Positions 1 to 8,160 of a stretch of DNA of 64,000 nt are shown piece after piece. Below the pieces are notes generated by a model. That model did not search any database. It saw only the letters and a list, made by a program, of their open reading frames with translations, and was not told where the DNA came from. The position numbers and the translations under genes are program-made. Position 1 is the stretch's first letter. Each line of letters begins with the position of its first letter. The stretch spans positions 1-64,000 of the forward strand of contig NZ_JAKLTS010000013.1 in assembly GCF_022012445.1 (NCBI RefSeq), written 5' to 3'. This DNA is from Massilia sp. TS11. GTDB lineage: Bacteria; Pseudomonadota; Gammaproteobacteria; Burkholderiales; Burkholderiaceae_D.

Positions 1-324
1 GAGTGCCCTAGCGATCTCCTCGAGACCTAACGCTATTAGCATGAATTGAAGAGTAAGCACGACGGCAAAGCTAACGACTAGCAGGGAGATTGCCATTCTC
101 CACATGCCCTTGGCGACATAGTAAAAGGGGCCAAATAAGCGCAACCCGAAACGATCTTCCGATGACATAGACTTCAAATCTTTCAACGATGGCCCACCGG
201 CCTTTTTGCTCCATTTGAAGCGCCTCTTCCAAGTTTCGGAAACATCAAGCCTGTCAATTTCGATCCCAGTTTCACCGTGCGTAGCACCGACACCTGGTGC
301 TTGAATTGCATCCGTATGTGGCAT
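1..324 (-). CDS. DUF2628-like membrane protein (C-terminus cut by window edge)
   Basis: An open frame of 108 codons starts at an ATG at 324 (minus), preceded by a GAGGA ribosome binding site, and runs off the left edge, so the C-terminus is missing. The visible part has a polar N-terminus, then DVSETWKRRF, FGPFYYVAKGMWR and a hydrophobic stretch beginning AISLLVVSF. The order 'DVS-x-W-K...FGPFYY-x-x-KGMW' followed by a membrane segment is what I know of DUF2628 family proteins, small integral membrane proteins of unknown function. It follows the candidate type VI effector/immunity pair on the same strand; a role as an additional immunity protein is possible but unsupported. Bases 325-492 between it and the next gene hold nothing I recognise. 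Confidence 0.6.
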   Translation of the reverse strand, partial: MPHTDAIQAPGVGATHGETGIEIDRLDVSETWKRRFKWSKKAGGPSLKDLKSMSSEDRFGLRLFGPFYYVAKGMWRMAISLLVVSFAVVLTLQFMLIALGLEEIARAL

Positions 325-492
325 TCGGTCCTCCGAGAAACGAGAGCAGGACCTAAGATCGGATCATTCGGAACATCAGGTATTGAGTCACCTCAGATAA
401 TCAAATCGCATCGCGGTGGGATGGTGTTGACATTGTCGCCACAAAAAACAATACAGCTGTCAGAGCTGCGGAGCTCGTGCATTTCATTTTCA

Positions 493-1272
493 TCACCAAT
501 TCTTTAGCAGAACCTGTTTTCCCGTCTCCCGTTCTAGCTTGATCGGATAGTAGATCATCGTCACGGCGGTCTGAACTAAAGGCCCAACCCCCCATTGAAG
601 TATAGGAACCGCGAGAAAGGAGGTCACCAAGAATACTCCGTGACCATCGCCAAGAATTGGAGTGAACAATCTGTTCAACACCAATACAAACGGAGCTATG
701 AATAAAGCAGCGTACATATGGACTGTCCTGAACGGATTCCGATCCCGTCTGGCTTTCTCCAACAAGCCGACCGCGTCGCGCGTAAATGAAATATTCGCGC
801 CCTCATCCCGATACATTCGATCAAACAGTCCGTGATTCTTTTGAAACGCGTCATTGATGTCGCCAATTGTGAGGTAAGCTCGATGGAGCAAGCTGGCTGT
901 AACTCCAATTAGGACCGGCGCTCGTATATAAACTTTCATTGGAGCGAACAGGAAATAGAAGTAAAACATCGCGGCGCCAAAAACCCAAAATATGCACAAT
1001 ATAGCTAGAATTGCCAACAAACCATTACACAAGAGCTTGTCTGTTTTCCTAAATGGGAGATACACCAGCCAAGCCAAAATAAACATCGCGAAGTTAATCG
1101 CCAATGACGTTTTCCAGACGGCAGTAGAGCACTTGAATGAATCAGTCCCAGCCCACATAAAAAAAGTTCCGCTCAACGAAAGAAATAGTCCTGCAAAGGA
1201 CGTTGTTATCACGCAGGCTCTTAGATGGTCGCCAACCTGGGGAGCATAGGCGGACCTTCCTTTTTTGTTCAT
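493..1272 (-). CDS. Polytopic membrane protein, candidate T6SS immunity protein
   Basis: 259 residues starting at ATG 1272 behind a GAGGAG site; a GTG five codons upstream is in frame but would put the ribosome site inside the gene. At least four hydrophobic segments are visible (about residues 20-45, 55-78, 83-125 and two near 190-235), with a charged loop in between, so it should sit in the inner membrane. I do not recognise the family. It begins 11 bp after the stop of the VgrG-linked candidate effector and is co-oriented with it. In type VI modules the gene after the effector commonly encodes its immunity protein, and polytopic immunity proteins are typical for pore-forming effectors. Function is inferred from position and topology only. 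Confidence 0.55.
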   Translation of the reverse strand: MNKKGRSAYAPQVGDHLRACVITTSFAGLFLSLSGTFFMWAGTDSFKCSTAVWKTSLAINFAMFILAWLVYLPFRKTDKLLCNGLLAILAILCIFWVFGAAMFYFYFLFAPMKVYIRAPVLIGVTASLLHRAYLTIGDINDAFQKNHGLFDRMYRDEGANISFTRDAVGLLEKARRDRNPFRTVHMYAALFIAPFVLVLNRLFTPILGDGHGVFLVTSFLAVPILQWGVGPLVQTAVTMIYYPIKLERETGKQVLLKNW

Positions 1273-1283
1273 GGCGCAACTCC

Positions 1284-2654
1284 TCACCTAACCATCTGAA
1301 TTCGCGGGTAGTCTGTGTAGCGAAGGTCCTTGGTAGAGCGTGAAAGATATTCAGCCGTTTCTCGGAATTTCTTAGCGAGCCAGGAAGTGGTATCGCTTTC
1401 GCCCAATGCGTGACTGACCGCCTTGTCAAGTTTGTCAACGCCAAATGCCCATGCAACACTAATTGCAATCGTACCCGCAACAACTAGAACAACCGGCGCA
1501 GCAATGGTCGCACCAAGCATGGTAGCAATTCCGAAAATGGCTGCGACTGAAGCCGTTGTCAAAGCTGCGGCCAATCCAGCTTTAACCAAGTCTGTGCCGA
1601 TTTTTGCTAAGAGGTCGCAAAAATCCTTCCTATGATTCCCGTGCTCATCAATTTCAACATAATCTTTGTACCATTCGGCAGTATCAAGAGCGATGGCAAA
1701 GAAGACGGCTACACCTGCCCCCTTCACGACCATCCTGCCTTCTTCTTGCGCGAAGGCTTTCATTGAATCCTTGGCCGCTCCCTTCGCTGTATCCCATGCC
1801 TGTTTCACGCCACCTGCACCGCCGGTGATCTTCATGACCTTGGCATGCTTTAATCCGTACTTGGTGGCCGACATCAACTCCCGAAGTTTGCTATTCCCGT
1901 TGAAGACCAAATATATTTTTGGGCCTGATTTATGAACCACTCTCTGCAGATGAAATCTGCAACCGATGAGTTCCTTAATCCAGGCATGATTGTCGAAAAC
2001 ATACCCGCCAGTCCCCGCCAACTGAGCAATAATCCAATTGCGTGTGATGATGTCATCGGGATCAAGGTGCAAGGATTCCCCACCTTCTCCAATCCACCGA
2101 ATCAGCCAAGGTGGCGCACCTTCCTTCGATACTTCCTGAATGTGAACCGACTGTACTTCTTCAGGCTGGCTTGCTGACCTGCTTACATTCTCGATTGCGG
2201 TCGATTTCGCCGCAGGCGCAGGATTGGCAATAGCAACAATGAGAGGGACCGGCTTTTCTTTGGGGTCATCTGAATGACAGTGTTTGTCCCACTCGTTCGG
2301 GGTGACATTCGAAACCAGATGACCATCGCATTTCACGAGAAGCGAACCGCGAAAGTTTCTGCTAACCCATACATGCATTCGCTCGCCATCCTTGAACATC
2401 ACCTTGGCATGCTGCGCAGCCAAGACAATCTTCTTGTCGCGTGCGTTGTAGAAATCAGATTCCGTCGCTTCAAGCGTATAGCTCTTGCCATTGCCAAGGT
2501 GGATATCGAAGACGACATCACGATGTTTGCGCAATATCACCTTCAACTTTCCGGTACTGCCGCGGATCCAGCATTCGACGGTTTCACCGGGAAGGTCGAT
2601 GTGATGCTCTTGCACGACCACATCACAGCTTTCGCTCTTGGTTTGCGTAGACAT
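1284..2654 (-). CDS. Candidate VgrG-linked T6SS effector with hydrophobic, pore-former-like C-terminus
   Basis: 456 residues; two adjacent ATG codons (2657 and 2654) follow AGGGAG, the second has the better spacing. Residues 1-150 are soluble and beta-rich; 150-180 look like a linker; the middle part contains the segment FNGNSKLRELMSATKYG. From about residue 355 come two long Ala/Gly/Val/Ile segments (starting AGLAAALTTASVAAI and VVLVVAGTIAISVAW) separated by a short turn, a helical hydrophobic hairpin as seen in membrane-inserting toxins, then an amphipathic tail. No PAAR motif or catalytic signature is visible. The gene starts 11 bp after vgrG stops, and a membrane protein gene follows, the classical order for VgrG, cargo effector and immunity. 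Pore formation is inference. Confidence 0.55.
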   Translation of the reverse strand: MSTQTKSESCDVVVQEHHIDLPGETVECWIRGSTGKLKVILRKHRDVVFDIHLGNGKSYTLEATESDFYNARDKKIVLAAQHAKVMFKDGERMHVWVSRNFRGSLLVKCDGHLVSNVTPNEWDKHCHSDDPKEKPVPLIVAIANPAPAAKSTAIENVSRSASQPEEVQSVHIQEVSKEGAPPWLIRWIGEGGESLHLDPDDIITRNWIIAQLAGTGGYVFDNHAWIKELIGCRFHLQRVVHKSGPKIYLVFNGNSKLRELMSATKYGLKHAKVMKITGGAGGVKQAWDTAKGAAKDSMKAFAQEEGRMVVKGAGVAVFFAIALDTAEWYKDYVEIDEHGNHRKDFCDLLAKIGTDLVKAGLAAALTTASVAAIFGIATMLGATIAAPVVLVVAGTIAISVAWAFGVDKLDKAVSHALGESDTTSWLAKKFRETAEYLSRSTKDLRYTDYPRIQMVR

Positions 2655-2665
2655 CATTGCTCCCT

Positions 2666-5296
2666 TTACTTGCGTCTCTTCTGATCCGCGCGGAACGATC
2701 CGCGAGCTACATTCTTAATAACCATCTGTCCAGCACCATCCAACGTGCCAGAGTGCTTTTGTCCGTCCCATGCGTGAGCCTCAATAGGATCGTGTTGCAA
2801 AGGGGCGTCATCTGCGTCGACGTACTCCAAATGCAGATCTCCGCTCATCACCAGGTCTTCCGCACTATTCTTTAGATCTGGAACCGGCATGCTCTTGGCA
2901 CCATTGAACTCGTGAGACGCCGCATGGAAGAAAAAATTCCCTTTGGTCCCAACCTCAATACCGCCAGAGCCGAACCGCGCATAACTGCCACCGCCATTGA
3001 TCACAATTTCATCCTTTGCGCTTATAAAGACTCGATTGGCTGTCTGCGTAATATTCAGCTTAGCGAGTAAATGGATGCTGTCCGTCAGAGCGCTTACGTC
3101 AATGTCACCGGCCGCTGCGATCAACTTCATCCCGGCCCGTTGCACAAAGAGCCGAAATGCTTGACGAACACTTGCGAAGAATCCATGTCCCGCTGCGATA
3201 GAAACACTCTTGCCGGACGTAAGCGAAGTATCCAAGTCGCTAGCTATATGAGTCGAATTGGCGGTGGTTGTGGCGATGCCAGCCGGGCTGGACAGCACAA
3301 GGTGCGGCTTTGCGATTTCTGGAAAGTTGCCTCGATTCGAGTTTAATCCTTCGATGGCAGCGTTCTGCGCTTGAATGGCTGCGAGAGTCTCAGCTTGATC
3401 CCCACTAGCGTCTTGCGCGCCGTTTTTCTTTGCAGCGTCCGCCAAGACCTGGTGCAATTCGGCCGCCGCCGCCAACCGTCCGCTGGTCTCGCCCATGTCT
3501 TTGATCGGGCCGCGTGCGTCCTGCCTGGTTTCGGTCGTTATCAAGATCCCGCGAGCGGCCCGCGCAATGCCATGCCCGTCCGAGCGCAATTCCCAACCTT
3601 CGCCGCGCGTCTCCTTGCGCCCTTCCGTGCCTTCAATGCGTCCGATATTGCCAAGCGCGAGCTGACTAGACAAATGGTCGCTTCTCAGCAAAGTCTGAAT
3701 TGAGGCGCGCGTATCGTCAAATATGAGTTGATTGCCGCGTTCAGATCCACCGAGTTCACGACTGCGAATCCCGGAAAGGGCCATCTGTTCATCCAGGTTC
3801 CAAGGCGGTGCGTGCCTTGCGTTGTAGAACGAACCAAGGATGACGGGATGATCGATATTCCCATCCAGGAAGACGACTGCAACCTCCTCACCCACTCTTG
3901 GAAGCCGAATGTGACCGAATTCGTTTCCAGCGCCTGGGGTCATGACGCGCAACCAAGGCGAACTGTTTTGATCACTATTACCGAGCCGATCCCAATGGAA
4001 TTGCACTCTTACGCGACCCAATTCATCCGTATGAATCTCAGCACCGTCAGGCCCGACGACGGTTGCGGTTTGAATTCCCGGATCAGGACAACGTTCAGTG
4101 TTGAAATTTCGTCCTGGGCGCCAGCGAATGTCCTTGCGCACGCAAGTAAAGCTGTTCTCATATGAAGAGACAGCACCCAGCCCCGCTGGGTAGTTATTGC
4201 TTGCAACATGATCGACGCTGAGGACCAAGTAGTCGCGATTTGCAATGCTCGAGCGCGCTGCTTCATCGCGTCGATAAGGCCTTGGTTCGCCGCTGAAATG
4301 GCCGCCCAGTTTGAACGTCCGGCCCGGCGCGAGCGTTCGATGATTGCTCTCGCCCTCGAAAAACTGGCGATCCTTATCCAGTTCTTCCATCCGCTGCTTG
4401 GCGATGCGCTCGCCATCGTCCCGGTCCTTGAATCCATACGAACCAGTGTCTTCGTAGATTTCGTACTGAAAAACGTCGCCTTGCTCATTCAGCGATTCAA
4501 TGCCCGCCTGTTGCGGCGTCGGACTCTTGTAGTTAAAGCTCGCCAGGCTTGTCTTGGCGCTACCGAGACGTCGTACAGCGTTCCACTCGCGGATGCCGTC
4601 TCCTTCCTCTGAACCAGCAAGGTTCTGAAATTGAATTACGTCTGGACCGTCGAAACGCGTCGCATCGATCGGCTCGGCCAGGTGGCTATTGTCGGAAAGA
4701 ATGAGCGTATGACCATCGGCGCGATGCTCATACCAGTAGTAGAGGCCCAAGTCTTCCCAACGCCGATGTAAATGATTCCAGTCAGTCTCGTTGTACTGGT
4801 TGGCGCAGGTCAGCTTCGGATCCTCTCCATAAATCAGCAGACGCCAATCGGCCTGCCGATATTTTGCAAAGCTCAGCTCGGTGATTTCGCGCACGTTCCT
4901 GTTGTGGAAGGAAATGCAGTCCTTGTGGAGGCGCGCAAATGCCAGCCAAGGCTCCAGCACGAAGTGATAGAAGGCAAAGCCTCCATCCGCTCGCAGAAAG
5001 CGGAATTCAGTCACATAACCATTGAAGTAGCGCAACGAACCGTCTTCGCGCACCAGCGAAATCGTGACCATCTTCCCCATCATTGCCTTCAGCGGGATCC
5101 GCGCATCATCAGATAGGGCCTCGACTTCGATGCGAAATCCTCGCGAGACCTCTTCATGCGCATTCAGCATGTTTGGGAGAAGAATCTGATCGGGTCCATC
5201 GGAGCGAGGAAAATCCAGGCGCAGGAGCCGATGGTGCTGGGAATCCGAACCGAATACAGACGAGGCTACTTCCGCTAAGACCTGGCTTCCGTTCAT
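2666..5296 (-). CDS. vgrG: Type VI secretion spike protein VgrG (TssI) with C-terminal extension
   Basis: 876 residues from ATG 5296, six bases after GGAGGG; an upstream in-frame GTG is less likely. Residues 1-370 match the gp27-like VgrG/Rhs core (HRLLRLDFPRSDG, LGLYYWYEHRADG). Around 400-490 is the gp5-like OB fold (GRVRVQFHWDRLG, PWLRVMTPGAGNEFGHIRLP, GEEVAVVFLDGNIDHPVI). Residues 520-800 form the DUF2345/beta-helix tail. The last 55 residues (HLEYVDADDAPLQ... DGQKHSGTLDGAGQ) resemble a transthyretin-like adaptor, a known way for VgrG proteins to bind a specific effector. VgrG caps the Hcp tube of the injectisome. No other T6SS structural gene lies in the window, so this is an orphan spike locus. 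Its DNA is more A+T-rich than the genes right of 5.7 kb. Confidence 0.95.
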   Translation of the reverse strand: MNGSQVLAEVASSVFGSDSQHHRLLRLDFPRSDGPDQILLPNMLNAHEEVSRGFRIEVEALSDDARIPLKAMMGKMVTISLVREDGSLRYFNGYVTEFRFLRADGGFAFYHFVLEPWLAFARLHKDCISFHNRNVREITELSFAKYRQADWRLLIYGEDPKLTCANQYNETDWNHLHRRWEDLGLYYWYEHRADGHTLILSDNSHLAEPIDATRFDGPDVIQFQNLAGSEEGDGIREWNAVRRLGSAKTSLASFNYKSPTPQQAGIESLNEQGDVFQYEIYEDTGSYGFKDRDDGERIAKQRMEELDKDRQFFEGESNHRTLAPGRTFKLGGHFSGEPRPYRRDEAARSSIANRDYLVLSVDHVASNNYPAGLGAVSSYENSFTCVRKDIRWRPGRNFNTERCPDPGIQTATVVGPDGAEIHTDELGRVRVQFHWDRLGNSDQNSSPWLRVMTPGAGNEFGHIRLPRVGEEVAVVFLDGNIDHPVILGSFYNARHAPPWNLDEQMALSGIRSRELGGSERGNQLIFDDTRASIQTLLRSDHLSSQLALGNIGRIEGTEGRKETRGEGWELRSDGHGIARAARGILITTETRQDARGPIKDMGETSGRLAAAAELHQVLADAAKKNGAQDASGDQAETLAAIQAQNAAIEGLNSNRGNFPEIAKPHLVLSSPAGIATTTANSTHIASDLDTSLTSGKSVSIAAGHGFFASVRQAFRLFVQRAGMKLIAAAGDIDVSALTDSIHLLAKLNITQTANRVFISAKDEIVINGGGSYARFGSGGIEVGTKGNFFFHAASHEFNGAKSMPVPDLKNSAEDLVMSGDLHLEYVDADDAPLQHDPIEAHAWDGQKHSGTLDGAGQMVIKNVARGSFRADQKRRK

Positions 5297-5462
5297 CCAC
5301 ACCCTCCGTATCCATGCAGAAATTCTTCAACGGCTAAATTAATGCCGCCGACAATTCCAGCATTGACAGGAGTCAACGCCGACCTCATACGAAAGATGGA
5401 ATTTTTTTTGAACGGAGCAGGCACGCGCGCGCTTGCGACGGGTGCCTCTAAACGAGGTTCGG

Positions 5463-5481
5463 ACGACGCGAAGCGCGTCGT
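5463..5481. repeat. Perfect 8-bp inverted repeat next to the left att repeat
   Basis: ACGACGCG, a three-base loop AAG, then CGCGTCGT. It lies six bases left of the 60-bp direct repeat, outside the proposed island. It has no T-tract on either strand. It may be a structural element of the neighbouring foreign DNA; no function is assigned. The rest of 5297-5486 upstream of vgrG holds no gene I can support. Confidence 0.45.
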
Positions 5482-5486
5482 ATGGA

Positions 5487-5546
5487 AGCGGACAAAAAAA
5501 TACCCCATTGCTGGGGTACCTTTAGTCGATCTTGGCGGAAGCGGTG
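5487..5546. repeat. Left attachment site: 60-bp direct repeat of the tRNA-Ser 3' end
   Basis: These 60 bases are identical to 16965-17024. They contain the last 14 nt of tRNA-Ser (TGGCGGAAGCGGTG read on the plus strand) and the 46 bp that follow the tRNA gene, including its terminator hairpin. Homology stops exactly at both ends. This is the signature of site-specific integration by a tRNA-targeting tyrosine recombinase: the intact tRNA is kept at one end and a fragment marks the other. Confidence 0.93.
5494..5518 (-). terminator. Copied tRNA-Ser terminator inside the left att repeat
   Basis: On the minus strand TACCCC, loop AGCAAT, GGGGTA is followed by seven T residues, a rho-independent terminator. 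It is the duplicate of the tRNA-Ser terminator at the other end of the island. It could stop minus-strand transcripts leaving the island before they reach vgrG. Confidence 0.75.
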
Positions 5547-5587
5547 TCCGTAGGACTCTCGAATGAAGATGATTGCTCAACAGCCGC

Positions 5588-5611
5588 CATCCCACCTCTC
5601 ATCCCTCCTTT
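5588..5611 (-). other. Candidate arm-type integrase binding sites, left end
   Basis: On the minus strand AAAGGAGGGATGAGAGGTGGG shows two direct GGxGGGATG units with a 12-bp period. A closely similar pair (GGTGGGACG twice, also 12-bp period, same orientation) lies at 16875-16899 beside the right repeat. Paired direct repeats flanking the core on both arms are what P4-type integrases use as arm-type sites. Inferred from symmetry, not proven. Bases 5612-5714 hold no gene. Confidence 0.55.
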
Positions 5612-5714
5612 ACAATTCGAAAGATAGCATCCCTCTCGGGCCAAAGTCTCCGCTGGAGACTTGCTTACGTACACAGGATGGGAGAAGCGGAGCCCGGCCG
5701 TGCTCCGGGCCTTT

Positions 5715-6878
5715 TCATGTCTGACGCGACGATGCGCCATTCGATTGCGAAAAGAAAAATCGCAGCATTTCGGCTGAAGCGTCGGGCCCGGCGGGATCGG
5801 TAAAGGTCCCGGCAGGGTTGCCGCCAGACCAGGCATGGCCGGCCCCGTGCAATTCCCAAAATTCAGCCACGCTGCGCCCGCCGCTGGTCAGCAGCGCCGT
5901 TTGCGTGTAGCCGCGCCCGTCCGGCTGCTGCACGCGCTGTTGGCGCCGCTGCAGCGCGGCGTCCGGCGTGCAATCGAGGAACTGCTGCAAGACGGCGCCG
6001 CCATTGTGCAAATGCACGACCTCGTCGCGGTCGCCGTGAAAGACAATCACCGGCACCGGCCGCGACGGCCGGCGCACCGTCTTGCCCCCGGCGCGGGCCT
6101 TGGCGGGCGCCTTTTTCATCGCCGCCAGCCCCGTGATCAGATCGCGCGCGCTGCCGGCGGCCAGCCCGGAATGGACGCCGACCGCAGCGTACAGCTCGGG
6201 ATAGGCCAGCCCCAGGATGGCGGCCATCGCGCCGCCTGCCGACAGGCCCGCCACATAAATGCGTTGTGGATCGATGGGCCGGGTCTGGACGATCTGCCGC
6301 GTCAGCGCCGCCAGCAGCGCTGGCTCGCCGGCGCCGCGCTGCTGATGCTCTGCCTCGAACCAGTTCCAGCATTGGGTGGCGTTCGCCGAGCGCGATTGCT
6401 CGGGATACAAAACGAAGCAAGCATGTGTCTCGGCCAACACGTTCATGGCGGTGCCAGCGGCGAAATCGTCCGGGTTTTGCGTGCAGCCATGCAGCATGAC
6501 GATCAAGGGGCGCGGCCCCGCCGGCGCCTTGGACGGCACGTACAGCTTGTAGCGGCGCGTGCCCTGCTCCGCCGTAAAGCGGCTTTCGAGAAATTCGCCG
6601 GGGGCGCGCGGATCGGGCCCGGCCGCTTTGCCAGCCCTGGAGAACGGCCCCGTCTGCACTTTGGACACCCAGTCCGGCACGGCGTTCAGATCCACCATGG
6701 GCTTGTCGGCCCGCGGCGTCGCTGCGCGTCCCCGCGGCGCGCGCCGGTGCAGCTCAGGCAGCAGACCGGATGCGTTCAAGGCCTGTTGCACCAGCTCGGA
6801 CGCGCCCAACGGATCGTTCTGCCGCGCGCGCTGCGCCGCAACGTGCATTTGCTCGATAAAATTCTCGAATGGTTTCAT
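5715..6878 (-). CDS. PHB depolymerase family esterase (alpha/beta hydrolase)
   Basis: 387 residues from the second of two ATGs behind AAGGAG. The catalytic domain (about 95-385) shows IVMLHGCTQNPDDF (oxyanion region), the nucleophile motif GLSAGGAM, FHGDRDEVVH (acidic residue) and GAGHAWSG (histidine): a complete triad of the PHB depolymerase/LpqC-type esterase family. There is no signal peptide; residues 1-90 are a basic, Pro/Arg-rich N-terminal region found in intracellular polyester depolymerase-like proteins. Likely role: hydrolysis of short polyhydroxyalkanoate oligomers or other esters; the substrate cannot be told from sequence. It follows the CopG-like regulator by 14 bp and is probably co-transcribed with it. 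Confidence 0.85.
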   Translation of the reverse strand: MKPFENFIEQMHVAAQRARQNDPLGASELVQQALNASGLLPELHRRAPRGRAATPRADKPMVDLNAVPDWVSKVQTGPFSRAGKAAGPDPRAPGEFLESRFTAEQGTRRYKLYVPSKAPAGPRPLIVMLHGCTQNPDDFAAGTAMNVLAETHACFVLYPEQSRSANATQCWNWFEAEHQQRGAGEPALLAALTRQIVQTRPIDPQRIYVAGLSAGGAMAAILGLAYPELYAAVGVHSGLAAGSARDLITGLAAMKKAPAKARAGGKTVRRPSRPVPVIVFHGDRDEVVHLHNGGAVLQQFLDCTPDAALQRRQQRVQQPDGRGYTQTALLTSGGRSVAEFWELHGAGHAWSGGNPAGTFTDPAGPDASAEMLRFFFSQSNGASSRQT

Positions 6879-6892
6879 CATGACTCCTTGTT

Positions 6893-7309
6893 TCAAGTGT
6901 GCAGGCGGTCGTTCAGCGCCTGTTTGACGGCTGGCGCAGCAACGAAGGCGCCAAGGACATGGAGAGAGGAGATGGCCGCGCGCGCCAACTCGGGACTGAC
7001 GTCGTCGTCCAGCGCGGCCAATCCCAGCACGTGAATTTCCAGCCGCGTGCCAGCGGCCACGGCATGTTCGAGGTCGGCACGCGAGTAGCGTTGCAAGCCC
7101 ATCACAAAATGCTTGCGCTGCGCCGCATCGCGAATCGCGTCGGCGTGTCGCAGCAATTGGTTGCGGATCGCCGTACGGACGAAGTCGGTCCGGTTGGTAT
7201 AGAAGGCTTCCCGCACCAGCAAGTCCATCTGGGCCAGGTCCACCAGACCCAGATTGACCGTGACTTTGTCGCTGTCAGGCAGCTTTTCCCGTGCTTCAAG
7301 GATATTCAT
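6893..7309 (-). CDS. CopG/ribbon-helix-helix family transcriptional regulator
   Basis: 138 residues from ATG 7309 behind GGGAGGA. The N-terminus (KVTVNLGLVDLAQMDLLV, then FYTNRTDFVRTAIRNQL) has the beta strand plus two helices of a ribbon-helix-helix DNA-binding domain. The C-terminal 80 residues are a family-specific extension. It precedes the esterase gene on the same strand. The palindrome at 7327-7344, lying between its ribosome site and upstream sequence, is a plausible autoregulatory operator. Probably a local repressor of this two-gene unit. Confidence 0.75.
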   Translation of the reverse strand: MNILEAREKLPDSDKVTVNLGLVDLAQMDLLVREAFYTNRTDFVRTAIRNQLLRHADAIRDAAQRKHFVMGLQRYSRADLEHAVAAGTRLEIHVLGLAALDDDVSPELARAAISSLHVLGAFVAAPAVKQALNDRLHT

Positions 7310-7326
7310 GGCTTTGTCCTCCCTGC

Positions 7327-7344
7327 ATACTCCAGATGGAGTAT
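7327..7344. promoter_or_regulatory. Candidate operator of the CopG-like regulator
   Basis: ATACTCCA-GA-TGGAGTAT is a perfect inverted repeat with 8-bp arms, 18 bp upstream of the regulator start and just before its ribosome site. A further half-site (ATGGAG) follows at 7345-7350. Ribbon-helix-helix dimers bind short palindromes of this kind in their own promoters. The rest of 7345-7586 shows no gene. Confidence 0.6.
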
Positions 7345-7586
7345 ATGGAGGGCTTTTCAAGCGGCGCACACCAACATATTTGCTGCGCCGCGAAGGGGTA
7401 GGGAACGCCGCTTTGCGCTTTGCACGCGCCGCCACGCCGGGCCATGCCCGGCCTTGCGCTGAGCGCCTCCCCTATCTCAACCATCATGGTGATGTAGCGC
7501 TTCCGCAGCGCAAGCCGCACGCCGCCGCGCAGCGCGCACTATGCGCTGTGCCGGAACCAGCCGGGCAGGCGGGAGGCGGCGCCGGC

Positions 7587-8120
7587 TCAAGCCTCGGACG
7601 GGCCAGGCTTGCGCGGCGCCTCGCGCTTCACCGGCGTGATCGACACGGGATCACTGGCCGGAAAAGTCGCCGCCAATGCGCCGTCGAGCACGTCTTCGAC
7701 ATGCCTTTCCTGTGCCGTCATGCGCTCAGCCGGGACGGGCACGGCCTGGGCGAGCGATGGCATCTGGCGCAAGGCGTAGTGGGCCGCGTCGAGAAAGTGA
7801 TCGTAACGGTAAGGGCCGAAACGGTATTGCCGGCCATCGTAGGTGATGTTCAATGCCGCCATCGATGCGTCCTGGCCGGGCGTGGGCTGATTCGAACGAT
7901 CAAGCAAGGGGCCCGGATCGTCACTGTCGCCTGCCGCGGGGTGGGTGCGCACATGGCGGGCATAGGCCAGGGCGTCGTCCAAATGGTCGTAGCGGAATTC
8001 GCGAAAACAATAAGAGCGTCCGTCGAAACGCACGCCTGCGCGGGCCGCGGCCTCGACCGTGTCGGGCTCGGCTGGGGGCGCGCGCGCCGCCATTCGGTCG
8101 GGGTGAGAAATCGTGTTCAT
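7587..8120 (-). CDS. Small protein with two tandem 'DGRxYxFxxYRYDH' repeats
   Basis: 177 residues from ATG 8120 behind GGAGGT. Two copies of one module are visible: FDGRSYCFREFRYDHLDDAL (about 33-60) and YDGRQYRFGPYRYDHFLDA (about 93-120), each followed by a helix, separated by a Pro/Asp-rich linker. Near the C-terminus LDGALAATFPASDPVS matches a 'TFPASDP' motif I have seen in small uncharacterised stress-associated proteins of proteobacteria. No signal peptide or catalytic motif. It lies in the island between the CopG-like regulator and the desaturase, on the same strand. Function unknown. Confidence 0.7.
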   Translation of the reverse strand: MNTISHPDRMAARAPPAEPDTVEAAARAGVRFDGRSYCFREFRYDHLDDALAYARHVRTHPAAGDSDDPGPLLDRSNQPTPGQDASMAALNITYDGRQYRFGPYRYDHFLDAAHYALRQMPSLAQAVPVPAERMTAQERHVEDVLDGALAATFPASDPVSITPVKREAPRKPGPSEA

Positions 8121-8160
8121 GGTGACCTCCGCAAGAAACGCCGCCGACATGACGGCAGCT

